Below, one piece after another: positions 19,732-29,900 of a DNA stretch of 31,527 bases; position 1 is the stretch's first letter, and each line of letters begins with the position of its first letter. This DNA comes from Chara braunii (taxonomy: Eukaryota > Streptophyta > Charophyceae > Charales > Characeae), in assembly GCA_003427395.1 (NCBI GenBank), contig BFEA01000250.1, positions 1,657,712-1,689,238 of the forward strand, read 5' to 3'. A program made the position numbers and the translations under genes. A model generated the notes under the pieces. That model was not told the DNA's origin. It searched no databases and was given only the letters and a program-made list of their open reading frames with translations.

Positions 19732-19767
<36 letters not shown>

Positions 19768-22193
19768 CCATAGCACCCTTACTGTTTGTGATTGTGATGG
19801 AAGCCTCAACCTCTCTAATCAGAGCTCACCCCGGGATCACAAAATTGTCCATCCCGGAAATCCCCCAACATCTGGTCCTGGTGACATCGCTGTTCGCAGA
19901 CGACCTCACGATCCTTATTAGTGCAGACTCAGATAGCCTCATAGATCTCGCCCAGGTGATACACCGATTCTCGTTGGCAGCAGACATGAAAGTGAACTGG
20001 GGTTCCAAAACAGAGGGGTGGTGGTTTCACCCAGAAGCACTTCCCCCTCCCTGCAAACCGAAAGTTGCATGGGCCCAGAGAGAAGAGGCCATAAGAATAC
20101 TGGGAGTGAGACTCACGGCAGTAGGACCACCACCAGACCATGGCGACATGCTAGTGGATACAGCCATTGATCGACTGACAAAATGGGAGGGGCTACATAC
20201 CTCTTTGGTGGGGAATGCCCTGACAATTAATAATGCTATCTTGGCATCCATATGGTATAAATTAGCAGTGTGGCCACTAAAGAAGCGACAGAGCACCAGG
20301 TTGAGAAAAACACTCACACAATATCTGTGGAAGAACAGCGCCAAAGATCAATGTTGTGTGAATCGAGTGCGATGGGATGTCCTCACACAACCAAGAACCA
20401 AAGGGGGACTAGGGATATTAGACCCGGAAAAGGAAAGTGAGACCCTGATCTTTAAAGTACTTATCAGATTGTTGAGAGGCAATGACATATCATGGGGTCC
20501 CTTAGCCGGCCTGCAAATAGTCAATCTGGCCCCGGAATCCACAACAGAATGTCCCCTCCACCGCTTTCTGGTTAACTAACAAATACTGGACAATCCCTTC
20601 CCCGCAGCAACACAGCCATGGGGACACCCCAGCCCATGCAACCAGAATTGATATCAACAACAACCCACTATGGCCCAATATGATTAGGTTCTGGAGACGA
20701 CGCGGTCCACAGCAGAAACAACCCCCCCCAGGTGGCAGGATGTGTGGCGCCAACCGCTATTCGGAAACCCTTATATTCTTGACGACACAGACACCCCCTT
20801 TACGCTAACGACAAAGTCCCCTTGGCTCTCATGGGCCAAGAAAGGAGTTTTTATGGTAGGAGATTTGTGGGACCCGATAAGAGCTGACTGGGCCACTGCG
20901 AGCCAGCTACAGCGAAAATTGAAGCACGTCAAGAATGTGGAAAATAAAATGGCCCAACTGAGGGAAGCACTTCCTCTGACCTGGAGACGGGTCCTTGCAA
21001 AAGGGTCTGTGGTGCTGCCAAATGACTGGGTAATTAGATATGCAGATTTACCCCTCTCACGCATTGTGTACAGAGTCAGACGGAATGAAGAAGGCCGTTG
21101 TGCTCTACATGCTCACGAACTGCAGGTGTCGGGGGCTAGGCTCTCCAAACTGACAAGGAATGAAGACCTGGATGCAAGCGAGATGTGGGGAGGGCTAATG
21201 CTCACTAGAGTGGTGGGAGACGCAGACAACGACTTCTATGTGTACGAGCCCACAATCCCGATTGCCAGGCTGCCGTTTGACCCGACCGAATGGGAATGGC
21301 CTGGCACAAAGCCAATGCATGTGTGGGAGTATACAATGAAAGGGGCTTATGGAGCCTCAAGACAGGATCTGCCAATCGATCAAGTGATCTTACAACGATG
21401 GGCACGAGACTCGCTGATGGACCAAAAATTACTGGATCACATACCATGGCCCACGTACGCCAGATTATGCCCACCAATCTCAGATCCCTGCAGTGGCAGA
21501 TTCTGCACCGTTGCCTCCCCACCCAGGATTGGCTAGTGTCAAGAACGGACTTGGAGCAAAAGGGGATACTGTCTCCCATCTGCACATACTGCGGGAGAGC
21601 GACGCCGCCTGCTAGAGCAACAATCGAACATTGCTTACTGGCATGCCTGATGGTTAAGCAACTGTGGCAGTGGTGGGATGCAGCGTTTCATGCCCTTACA
21701 GACGCCCATATCCCATGGGACCTGGGCCTCTTGCTGCTGGCTGAGAATCACCACTTGCTGGCCCACTGGACCCCGTTTGCAGCTAACCTTTTCTCCTATA
21801 CGAGACTGCATGTCCTTATGTTGGTCTGGAGAGCCAGATGCTCATTCGAAAGAAAAGATCATAGATTTGGGCTACGGCAAGCACAGCAGGCCATAGAAGA
21901 CATCATCAGATCCCACACACAAGGAGCATGGAAATCCCTTAAACAGGACCTCAGGAACAGAAAGATGATGCTATCAAACAAACCACGATCGACAACTATC
22001 GCCAGCTACGGCAGGACCGAATATGATCTTCTCAGAACTGGACTCTGCGCTTAACATCCAATGGAAGCCATGGAGAGCTGCAGAACCCACTTGGCAATGC
22101 AAGCCTTTCAGTGAGTTCGACGTCCCATTCCTACAAACTAATTTTGTGTTGGTCACAGATGGTACGCTAGGTTTAGGAGGCCAGAATAGCTGA
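17273..22193 (+). pseudogene. LINE B ORF2: endonuclease, RT, zf-RVT
   Basis: Endonuclease (nicks the target): IRSFNVNGL (about 17500), then in another frame DVVCVQETHL, GRWVSL, VCVYAPND, RIDLTLVSK and SLDHRM. The GDFN motif present in copy C is not found around 17930-18100, where stops occur. RT: GIDYFPKKFW, LLYKKGDKEDIRNYRPI, QTGFMPNRNI, FIDFEKAYDHVDW, RSVRQGD, then, beyond the SINE insert, FADDL (19893-19904) and VNWGSKTEGWW. Connection region with RLPFDPTEWEW (about 21270) and zf-RVT C-x2-C...H-x4-C (about 21585-21640). The C-terminal tail KPFSEFDVPF ends at TGA 22193. Breaks: frameshifts near 17570, 20580-20740, 21500 and 22000; TAA at 18861 and 20577; SINE insertion at 19537. The two FADDL aspartates are intact, but the gene is dead. 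Confidence 0.85.
19537..19762 (+). mobile_element. SINE-A inserted in the LINE B reverse transcriptase
   Basis: A 226-bp non-coding unit lies inside the codons for RQGDP, flanked by GGATC at 19532-19536 and 19763-19767. Skipping it and one GGATC restores the RT reading frame. It starts with an ATCCCCTG...CAGGG hairpin and carries a degenerate GATGGACCCGTTTTCCAGC. The 3' module is a perfect 9-bp stem GTGCTAGCG/CGCTAGCAC (19684-19692 with 19713-19721) around CTGCTCTTATCAGCA, then GGGGGGACTGTTT and about 28 A. No clear tRNA boxes. The tail matches retroposon ends elsewhere in the window, so LINE machinery probably mobilised it. Confidence 0.88.
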
Positions 22194-22405
22194 TGTAGCA
22201 TAGCCTATTACATTAGCATAAACATCATTAGTATCATCATCATGAACATCTTCATTCTCATATGAGGGACGCTGAGCCAGGTTCTCAGCAGTGTTTCGTG
22301 TTCACTCCGGGTAGACTGTGAGGACCCCGGCCTCAACATTTTCATTGATAATATCAGCCTTGGGCACTGAAATTCCTCTTAAAAAAAAAAAAAAAAAAAA
22401 AAAAA
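22194..22405 (+). repeat. LINE B 3' tract with hairpin and poly(A)
   Basis: GGGACGCTGAG-CCAGGTT-CTCAGCA forms a 6-bp stem with a 7-base loop (22271-22289). It matches the LINE A hairpin family, with the compensated GCTGAG/CTCAGC stem. A second small palindrome TGATAATATCA lies about 65 bases further on. The tail is 25 A (22381-22405). The long terminal GTGCTAGCG stem of SINE-A is not present. Confidence 0.7.
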
Positions 22406-23058
22406 GATGGTCCCCGTATGTACCCCGCCCACCCCACTCACCAGGTCCAACCCCCTCTGCCTCCACGCGCTACCCCGCCCCCTCCCCCTCCTCACCACCC
22501 ACTCCCCACCTCCACCCCCCCAGTCCAGGTTGCCAGTGACAATGGTGGTCTCCAGGACTGAACCGGCTGCAGGACCAACAACAACAACACGGCAGGAACT
22601 GAAGACAAACTGCAAGGGGTGGGTTCGCAAAACCAGTACAGGGACCGGCAATTGACCTGAATTGATGCCTACAGCAGCCATAACAATAACACAGGTACCA
22701 ACGGACAGCAGCATCAACACAGTGACTCCGCAAGAAGAACATCAGCTGGGATTATGAAGGCAGACCCTTCCTGCAAAATGGGATTCAACGACCACGAGTG
22801 CACCTGGAACGCGAGGAGGACCGTCTACTGGTGGACACATCAGACTCAGATGTACAAGCTTATGCTGTCCTTAGTTTGCTGCTCTCTATTGCTGCTCTCT
22901 ATTGCACTGCACTGTATTGCATCGCACTGCATTGCACTTCATTTCAGTTGCAGACCCTTGGGCTCGGCATCTATGAATATGGACAGGCGACAAGGTTTTA
23001 GTGCCTGCTCTTATCAGCACCCCTAGCACCCGCTCGGGTTGTTCATTAAAAAAAAAAN

Positions 23059-23093
<35 letters not shown>
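22406..23093 (+). mobile_element. A-tailed retroposon fragment of unknown type
   Basis: It starts with C-rich, Pro-coding sequence and continues with a frame containing RPFLQNGIQRPRVHLEREED (about 22760-22830), which looks coding but is not recognised. A CATTGCA-like low-complexity patch follows (22890-22945). It closes with CTGCTCTTATCAGCACCCCTAGCA and CGCTCGGGTTGTTC, close to the LINE A 3' module, then a long A run (23048-23093) containing one undetermined base at 23058. It may be an ORF1 fragment with a LINE 3' end, or a chimeric retroposon. The TTTCAG before GTTGCAG at about 22948 resembles a splice acceptor. Confidence 0.5.
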
Positions 23094-23096
<3 letters not shown>

Positions 23097-23174
23097 ATCA
23101 TCATCAGTTTTATTTTTTTCGGCTTCTGTTGCTTCTTGGGACTTCTATTTTTTCCTGCTGTGCCTGCGTTGTGT

Positions 23175-23430
23175 TCTTGAGTGTCATCTGCCCTCCCACC
23201 TCCCGTATGTCTTCCAGCCTTCATCCTTTGTTGTTGCCTGTTGTTTGTCTGCTTGTGTGATGCACCGCCGTCTTCCCTCCCACCTCCCATACGTCCTCCA
23301 GCCTTTGTCCTTTGTTGTTGCCTGTGGTTTGCCTGCTTTGTGTGCTTGAGTGTCGTCTGCCCTCCCACCTCCCATATGTCTTCCAGCCTTTGTCCTTTTT
23401 TGTTGCCTGTTACCCTATGTCTCTTTGGTT
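23175..23430. repeat. Minisatellite, 84/85-bp unit, about 2.8 copies
   Basis: CCCTCCCACCTCCC begins at 23191, 23275 and 23360. Each is followed by GTCYTCCAGCCTT and TGTTGCCTGT blocks in the same order. The plus strand is pyrimidine-rich. On the minus strand the units read as repeated Arg/Gln/Gly-rich peptide (QQQRTKAGGR-like), but a unit of 85 is not a multiple of three, so coding is doubtful. Confidence 0.85.
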
Positions 23431-24250
23431 GTCTTGTGTTGTCTTCTTCTTCAGTTCGCTGCCTCGTTTTTTGTCTGCCAGCCCTCCTCCCCCGTGCCCT
23501 GCATCCTAGGTGTTGCCTCGTGTCTTACTGCATTTTGCCAGTCTAATAAGTCCAGTCAGTTTCCATGCGGTGGGGAGTTGTGAGAATGGTCTTCAAGCCA
23601 GTGTGCATGGTCGTTTCCTGGGGGGTGGTCGTTCGAAGTACTGCTTGTACTGAAGATAAACATTATACACATGCACAGACACAGAGGGAGGAGACCTTGG
23701 AGGAAATGCGAGGAAGGAGGAGGTCGGAGATGGAGAAACTTACCAGGACGGAGACAAATCCAGCATGAGGCGGCCAACCTTGAGTGGCGTGCACTTGTTT
23801 CAATCGTCTGAATTCAGAGTCCCAGGTTGCCGCCCATAGGGCCTGGGTATTCTGCAAAGTTGTCTGCAGCATAGGGGGGGCAAACCAGGTAAAACAGGGT
23901 GAAGGCCAGGCCCCAACGGAGAGGTGCAGATTGCAAATTTGCACCTCGGCCTGACAGGGGCATATCACAAAGAATCCAGGCCGAAGTTCGCCGCCAAAGT
24001 GCATTCCACTCTGCCCACATCTTTTAGGGGCAGTTTGGCATATATCTCAACTTTTAGCAGTATAACGCAAATTTTCCCAAAACAAAAAAATGGGAGAAGG
24101 CTCCTGGTGAAGTAACCAGCACGCCTTTCCCGTCAGCACCTCTCATGCCTTCTCCAGACTGCAGGTGGTGCCAAATCGGGTAATGAACAGTAACGACATT
24201 TAGGAAATTAACTATATAATTAATGGTTAATAGAAATAGTAGAGAGAAAT
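23431..24250. other. Unassigned region
   Basis: The longest open frame is on the minus strand at 23663-24004 (113 codons), with a Trp/Pro/Cys mixture including FVICPCQAEVQICNL. I do not recognise it, and codons near its end run into a CACACA-like stretch. There is no sign of a transposon end. It may be decayed repeat or host intergenic DNA. Confidence 0.35.
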
Positions 24251-24294
24251 GGGGAGTTTGCCAAGAGACCGGAATCAGTGGGCTCGCGCCACTC

Positions 24295-24582
24295 CACTGC
24301 ACTCTACATCCATTTGGAGGAACCAGGTGCATCGGTACGATTCCAACTTTTTCAATGTATCCTGTCGAGAAAGCCTCCAAACGCATGTAGAGTGTTGTGT
24401 AGTGCAGCAAGGTCCACTATCTTCCCTTACCTTTCCTTGCTGGACAGTCTTTTTCATGGGGCCTCGCTGCACTACTCTTGACATGCACAAAAGACAAAAT
24501 TATGGCGGTGTATCTGTCCATGCTCTAGCGGAACATTCACTCTCATTTTGCACATTTCGAGAGTAGTGGAGCAAGGCCCATG
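24295..24582. repeat. Cluster of fold-back inverted repeats
   Basis: Three overlapping inverted pairs. 24295-24320 pairs with 24374-24399 (22 of 26). GTAGTGCAGCAAGG at 24399-24412 pairs with 24462-24475 (13 of 14). 24455-24477 pairs with 24561-24582 (about 20 of 23 with one gap). The GTAGTG-CAGC-AGG block therefore occurs three times in alternating orientation and could form competing hairpins. No coding sequence is evident. Confidence 0.7.
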
Positions 24583-25150
24583 ATTTCCCTTTTTGTTCCG
24601 AGAATCTTCTTTTTTGTTTAATAAACCCCTCCCCTTTGAGAATCTTATTTTTCTCTGACTCGGCCCACTCTAAGACAATCCCTGGGGCCAGGCCCCACTA
24701 GCTAGCAGGATTGGATTAGGTGCCTGAATCAAGATGAATTTCAAGCAGAGATGCAGAAAAACGACTCACTCCCCATTTCTGCACCTCTCAACAAGCGCTT
24801 TTTTTTTTTTTCCCTTCTTCTCTCCTCTTTCTTTTCTTCCCCCTTTTTTCCTCTCTTCCTTTCTTCTCGAGCACCCAATTCCTGATCCCCCCCCGTCCTG
24901 CTTATTCCGCCCAACCTAGTCTCTCCTCCCCCAGAAAGCCTCCTCGAAATGCCATGGCAATTATTAAGGAGGACGCACGGAAAAGAAAAGAGGAGGAAAA
25001 CCGGTGATCCTGTACCATGGGGCGGTTAGGCATCACCCAGGCCGCAAAACCCGCCCTCCCAAGAGTGATCTAAAAGAAGGAAAAGCTGAAACACAGTTAC
25101 CCACAGGGGAATCCACGGCAACCTCAGGGGAGAGCAGAACATAACCCCAT
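24583..25150 (+). other. Pyrimidine-rich region, probable 5' region of LINE C
   Basis: It contains AATAAA (about 24620) and a long CT-rich stretch (24780-24900), then AG-rich sequence leading into ORF1. L1-like elements carry an internal promoter in their 5' UTR, so this could be it, but no boundary or target duplication is visible. AATAAA could also be the polyadenylation signal of something upstream. Confidence 0.35.
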
Positions 25151-26818
25151 GGGCTAACCAGCGAACAGGAAAAACTAAAAGCTACAAAGGACAGGATTGA
25201 AAGCCAGACATCCCCAGCCTCCTCCTCACAGTCAGGGGCTAGCAAACTAAAGAAGCCGTACTACGGGGGAAAATTAATTGTAAGTAGGGAGGGAGAGGGT
25301 TTGGAAGAGGGACAACATAAGTGGGATCCCTTTAGACAACCTCACAACAGCAAGTGCTTTCTTCCTCTCTAAACTCCTGGCCAAAGCAGAAGAACGACTG
25401 ATCAATCAGGGGGGAAAACAACACAGGGTGAAAACACTCCTCCCAGACAAAGTCCAAAAGAGAGACGAGATGTACACTCGCCACGCTAGTAACTGGGTGT
25501 TCTACGACAACGCGGCTTAGAAAACAACCAATGATAAGATCGTCTGGATCAGGAAGAGACTTGCAACATTCAAAGGTTATGAAGAAGCAGCAAGAGAATT
25601 CTTCCTGAGCCAGCCTATCTCCTCGCCGGTCTTCACGACCATCTGCATGTTTGACGCTGACAAGAGAACCATGGACACCTGGCGCAGTATCCGCTGCGGC
25701 AGGTCAAAGGCGAGGATCTACCCATGGGAGGAAAAAAAAGGAGGGAGAGCAGACAGCGAGTGGGAAAGAAGGCACACCGACATAATATAAGGAACCAGGA
25801 ACACCCCCCTTTAAATCCTCATGGTCAACTCTGTTTTTCACCAAGGGGAAGGACCCCTTGGGCCCGGCCTTCGGACCCCAACCCATGGAGGTTGATACCC
25901 CTCCCCCCATACCGGAGGTGGAGATGTCGGACGCAGAAACAGACCGGCGAGAATTCCCACTGGCCCAAGGAGACACAAAGACAAAAATCAGAGGTCTGGC
26001 GGACTGGCTTTTAGGCATCTGCATCCACAATATTAGGCTTTTAGGCATCTGCATCCACAATATTAGCACCAACCCACGACGTGGTGGGACGACGCATACA
26101 TACACCTGTTCACCATGCTAGACAGTAGCGAAACGTTGAAGCAGGCCCTAGAACAAGGGCTCCCCCAAGGCACCAGTTGGCAGACGACCCTGCACCGGGT
26201 ATGGCACATAGTGCAGGGACAACTCCTCCAGCCCCACCAAAATGAACAAGAACATTCGGCCCACGAACCAGATCAGGAAATGGCACCCCCCCGGAAAGCA
26301 CCCCCGGAAGAGGAAAAGGAGGAGCTAGAACTATCCCGCAGGTCTAAACTGAGACATCTTGTGGAAAAAGGACACCACGATGCAACCCTGACAGAAGGTA
26401 ACAAAGTCCTAGTAATCCCAGTGCGAAAAAAGGGGGCAAATGGGAACTGGGGCTATCACCGGCCGACCATAACGACTACACCCCCAGTTTTGGGGGGGTT
26501 ACTCTTCACGGATGGCGACAGGACGATCCCGGGGGATTCAAAATGAAGGAGGTTAGGGCCTTCGTGGCAGAACATTATAAGCCAGGGGCCACAACATCCT
26601 TGATTGCGTCAGAGGGTCCTAACAAAGTGGCGGACTGGGATACTTTTGTACTTTTTTAGGAGAATAAAGAAGCGGGGCTCACCTGGCTCGGCCACAACAC
26701 CCTCCTAGAACTGCAGAGTCTTAAGGTGAAGCCGAGCCACATATGGTATGCAGATGATTTGACGGTTTGCATGTGCAAGATAGCCCGCAAAGGCATATTC
26801 AATGGAGGAGTGACATAG
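25150..26818 (+). pseudogene. LINE C ORF1
   Basis: Candidate RNA-binding ORF1, in several frames. First LTSEQEKLKATKDRIESQ and LKKPYYGGKLIVSREGEG (25150-25372). Then a frame from about 25330 with FFLSKLLAKAEERLINQG, MYTRHASNWVFYDNAA, an in-frame TAG (25518-25520) and ATFKGYEEAAREFFLSQP, to TAA at 25790. Then an acidic Pro-rich part (MEVDTPPPIPEVEMSDAE), a 10-residue tandem duplication, and a frame at 26115-26546 with PPEEEKEELELSRRS. The last part (from 26543) passes a TAG at 26657 and ends at 26816-26818. No CCHC knuckle is seen. Its GLTW-GHN-LLELQ end resembles copy B ORF1, so both may share one C-terminal domain. Confidence 0.5.
26006..26065 (+). repeat. Exact 30-bp tandem duplication within LINE C ORF1
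   Basis: GGCTTTTAGGCATCTGCATC plus ten further bases is repeated once, back to back, without a mismatch. It adds ten residues in frame (the LLGICIHNI phrase twice). Perfect identity implies a recent event or an assembly artefact. Confidence 0.9.
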
Positions 26819-26938
26819 GACCAGCAGCCCTGGCAAAGATTTTGATCCTGATTCTCCCAAAAACAGAAAAGAACAATCCTACAAAAAACAACAATTAAAT
26901 CAACCACGTAAACAGCGAATGGGGCAGGTGACTACGGA

Positions 26939-29900
26939 ATGACGGACTGGGTGGCAGCGCTAGATGGTAGGAACCCGGCATGGAAAAAAACCTTACAAAC
27001 GGTGGATCTGGATCTCAGATCCATTAACGTAAATGGATTGGCTTCCACCTGCCATGAAAAAACTCAAGCAATATGGGACCTCTTACGAGGGATGGGAGGG
27101 AGGTCCTTGCCAGATGTGGTATGTGTACAAGAGACACACTTAATGGACACACCAAACCACCGCAGGGCCCTCAAACTCGCGTGGCCTTATCAGTCATATC
27201 AGGCATTTTTCCCGGGGCCGGGACGAGCAGGGATGGCAATATGGGTCCTTCCAGACTCAAGGCTGGAAGTGATCCAATGGGAGACAGATAAAGAGGAAGG
27301 TAGGTGGGTGTCCATATTGGGTATGTTAGAATTAGAAGTGGTGCACATCATGTGCATATATGGACCTAACTCAGGTCAGGAGCGCAAAACCTTCCTAGAA
27401 AAGATTGCAACCAAAACACACCCCGACATCCCCCTAATTCTGGATGGAGATTTTAACGTCGCTCCAGACAGGTGGATTGATCGTTGGAGGGTCCCCCTAT
27501 CCACAGTGGGGAATGTGGAGAAGGATGAACGGATGCTAGGAAATCTATGTGACACCCTTTGCCTTTTTGATTCCTTCAGGCGGTTGTATCCTACGGAACG
27601 CGTCTTCTCCTACACGGCCCAACTAGGTTGTCAAAATCCCGAATAAATCTAATTCTCCTGGCAGACACGTTGGAATGGGCTTTGACTACGGTGACAATTC
27701 TTCCATTAAGTCCCTTCCCAGGTCTTGACCACAAGATGTGCATGGCATCACTGACTTTCCGCAAAAAACCTGATCGCGGGCCCGACTACTACAAGCTGAA
27801 CACGTCCCTGCTACATTTAAAATCCTTCAAACAATACCTAAGGCACGCCTGGGAATTTTGGAGGGAGCGACGCCCAGAACTAGATTCTCACATCACATGG
27901 TTCAATAATGGTCTAATCTTTCTCGCCAAAAAAAACAACGAATTTGTCAAACACTTGGCAATACAAAGACACCAGCAAGAAATTAAAACCATGACTCAAC
28001 TATTGGAATTGGAGCAGCAAAAACTTTCATAAGAACAGGAGCCCCTCGATCAAGAGGGGAATAATCGTACCCAAAATTTAAAATAACAACTGTTGAGTCA
28101 AGCTCAATATCGGTGGCAAGGCGCGAGAATCCGAGCCAAACTCCCAAAGCATAGAACAGAGGGAGCAATGAATGCACAATTTTCCAGCATCGCACAAGTA
28201 AAAGTGAAGCGAACTACTATCGAGGCTCTATACGATCCGGAAGCGGACGAGGCGTCGCACGCTCTGACAATGGCAAGGTGCATCAAAATAGCCCGGGATT
28301 TTTATAAAGATTTATTTGCGACACACATCTCGATTACAGCAGAGGAGACTCGTCACCAGATGATAGAGGATTTTCTGGCACCAATGGACAAATCTCTCTC
28401 CCATGCCAAACGAGAGTGTCTCGAAGCCCCCCTCACTAAATCAGAGATCTGGACGACCCTTATGCAAATGGAGGAGGATAAGACGTCCGGAATAGATGGT
28501 TTTCCCAAAGAATTTTGGGAAACAATGTGGGACACCTTAGTCAGGACTTAATGGATTTCTACGCTGATGTTTGGGACTCAGAGGACATGGGTGAGATGGT
28601 AGGCAAGGGAGTGCTCTCCTTACTTTACAAAAAGGGCGACAAAATGAACATACGCAACTATAAGCCAATTACTCTACTCACGGTAACCTACAAACTGCCG
28701 TCTAAAGCATTGGCCAACAGAATGATCACGGTCATGGAGGACATCATACATCCTGCACAGACAGGCTTCATACAAAATAGGAACATATAGGAAAATATAT
28801 TATTGATACATGAGTTCCTCCAACTAACCAGTCAATCACACCAAAACGTTGCACTAGTGTTTATAGACTTTGAAAAGGCATATGATTACGTGGATTGGGT
28901 CTTTCTGGACAGATGCCTTCAAAAAATGAATTCTGGGCCAATGTTCAAGCGATGGGTATACATCCTCCACCACAACGCCGCCACAAACGTCCAAATCAAT
29001 GGATCATTGACCCCCCCCCCGTAAAATTAGAACGCTCGGTGCGCCAGGGAGACCCAATAGCTCACTTCTGTTTCCTAATCATCATGGAAGCCTTGTCGGC
29101 AAATCTTCGTAGCAACAAGGACATTTCCAAAATCAAAATATATCATATTCCAGAAGAAGTGATCCCAGTATGCTCCCTATTTGCTGATGACATCACGATT
29201 ATGGTGGACGCCACGACCGAGAACATGGAGGAGATCCAACGCTTGATGGAACAATTCTCTCAGGTCTCCGACATTACAGTAAACTGGGAAAACAAGACGC
29301 AAGGTTGGTGGATCCACTCTCAAGGGGGGCGTCCCCCAGAAACCCCGCACATCTTATGGCTCCCGCTGGAGGCCCCACTTAGAATCTTAGGGGTCGCAAT
29401 GACGACAGCAGGTCGTCCGCAAACAAACGATGAGTGGATCACCTCTTACCAAATTAGCAAACTTGGGACAAAAGTCCACATCCCTTTTTGGCAGGGCGCT
29501 GGTAATAAACAACGTGGTCTTTGCATCACTATGGTACACACCCCTCGTCTGACCCTTAAGCAAACAAGCGGTATGAGCATTAAAAGCTAAGGTGGCAGTT
29601 TTTTTATGGCGAGGAGATGGCGACCTGCAAAACGTCATGAGCAGGGTGGCCTGGAACGCGGTCATTCAACCAAAGAGTGCAGGGGGAATGAGAATAATAG
29701 ATCCGACAGCACAAACACAAACCCTGCGACTTCAATGGATCAGGAAACTAATCTTCGCCACGGATTGTCATTGGCAACCCCTGGCCCTAGAGCACCTGGC
29801 ACGTCTCGCCCCCCCGCCCCCCCCCCCTCGGGGAACACCCTTTGACATGGTTAGAGGATCGCTATTGGACGATCCCAAGAAAATGGCCGAACAAGGAAGG

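Larger units (their letters stand above)
15352..22405 (+). mobile_element. LINE copy B (L1-like), nearly full-length but broken
   Basis: An ORF1 region (15375-17233), ORF2 (17273-22193), a short 3' tract with one hairpin (22271-22289) and 25 A at 22381-22405. ORF2 is clearly related to copies A and C but divergent, so it forms another subfamily. The 5' edge is placed where Ty3 homology ends, near 15350. No target duplication links the two edges, and Ty3 sequence does not resume after the A tail. Simple insertion of this LINE into the Ty3 element is therefore not supported. Confidence 0.75.

Noticed and set aside
19537-19762. An intron in LINE B
   Set aside because: It ends in poly(A), is flanked by GGATC duplication and lacks GT-AG borders, so it is a SINE insertion.
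22860-22960. Polypyrimidine-TTTCAG as a splice acceptor of a host gene
   Set aside because: No donor site, no convincing exon and no continuing frame downstream. The sequence runs straight into a retroposon tail.
26745-26775. WYADDLT motif upstream of LINE C ORF2, resembling an RT active site
   Set aside because: It lies in the ORF1 frame, and the surrounding pattern aligns with the C-terminus of LINE B ORF1, where no YADD occurs. No other RT motif is near. Probably coincidence.
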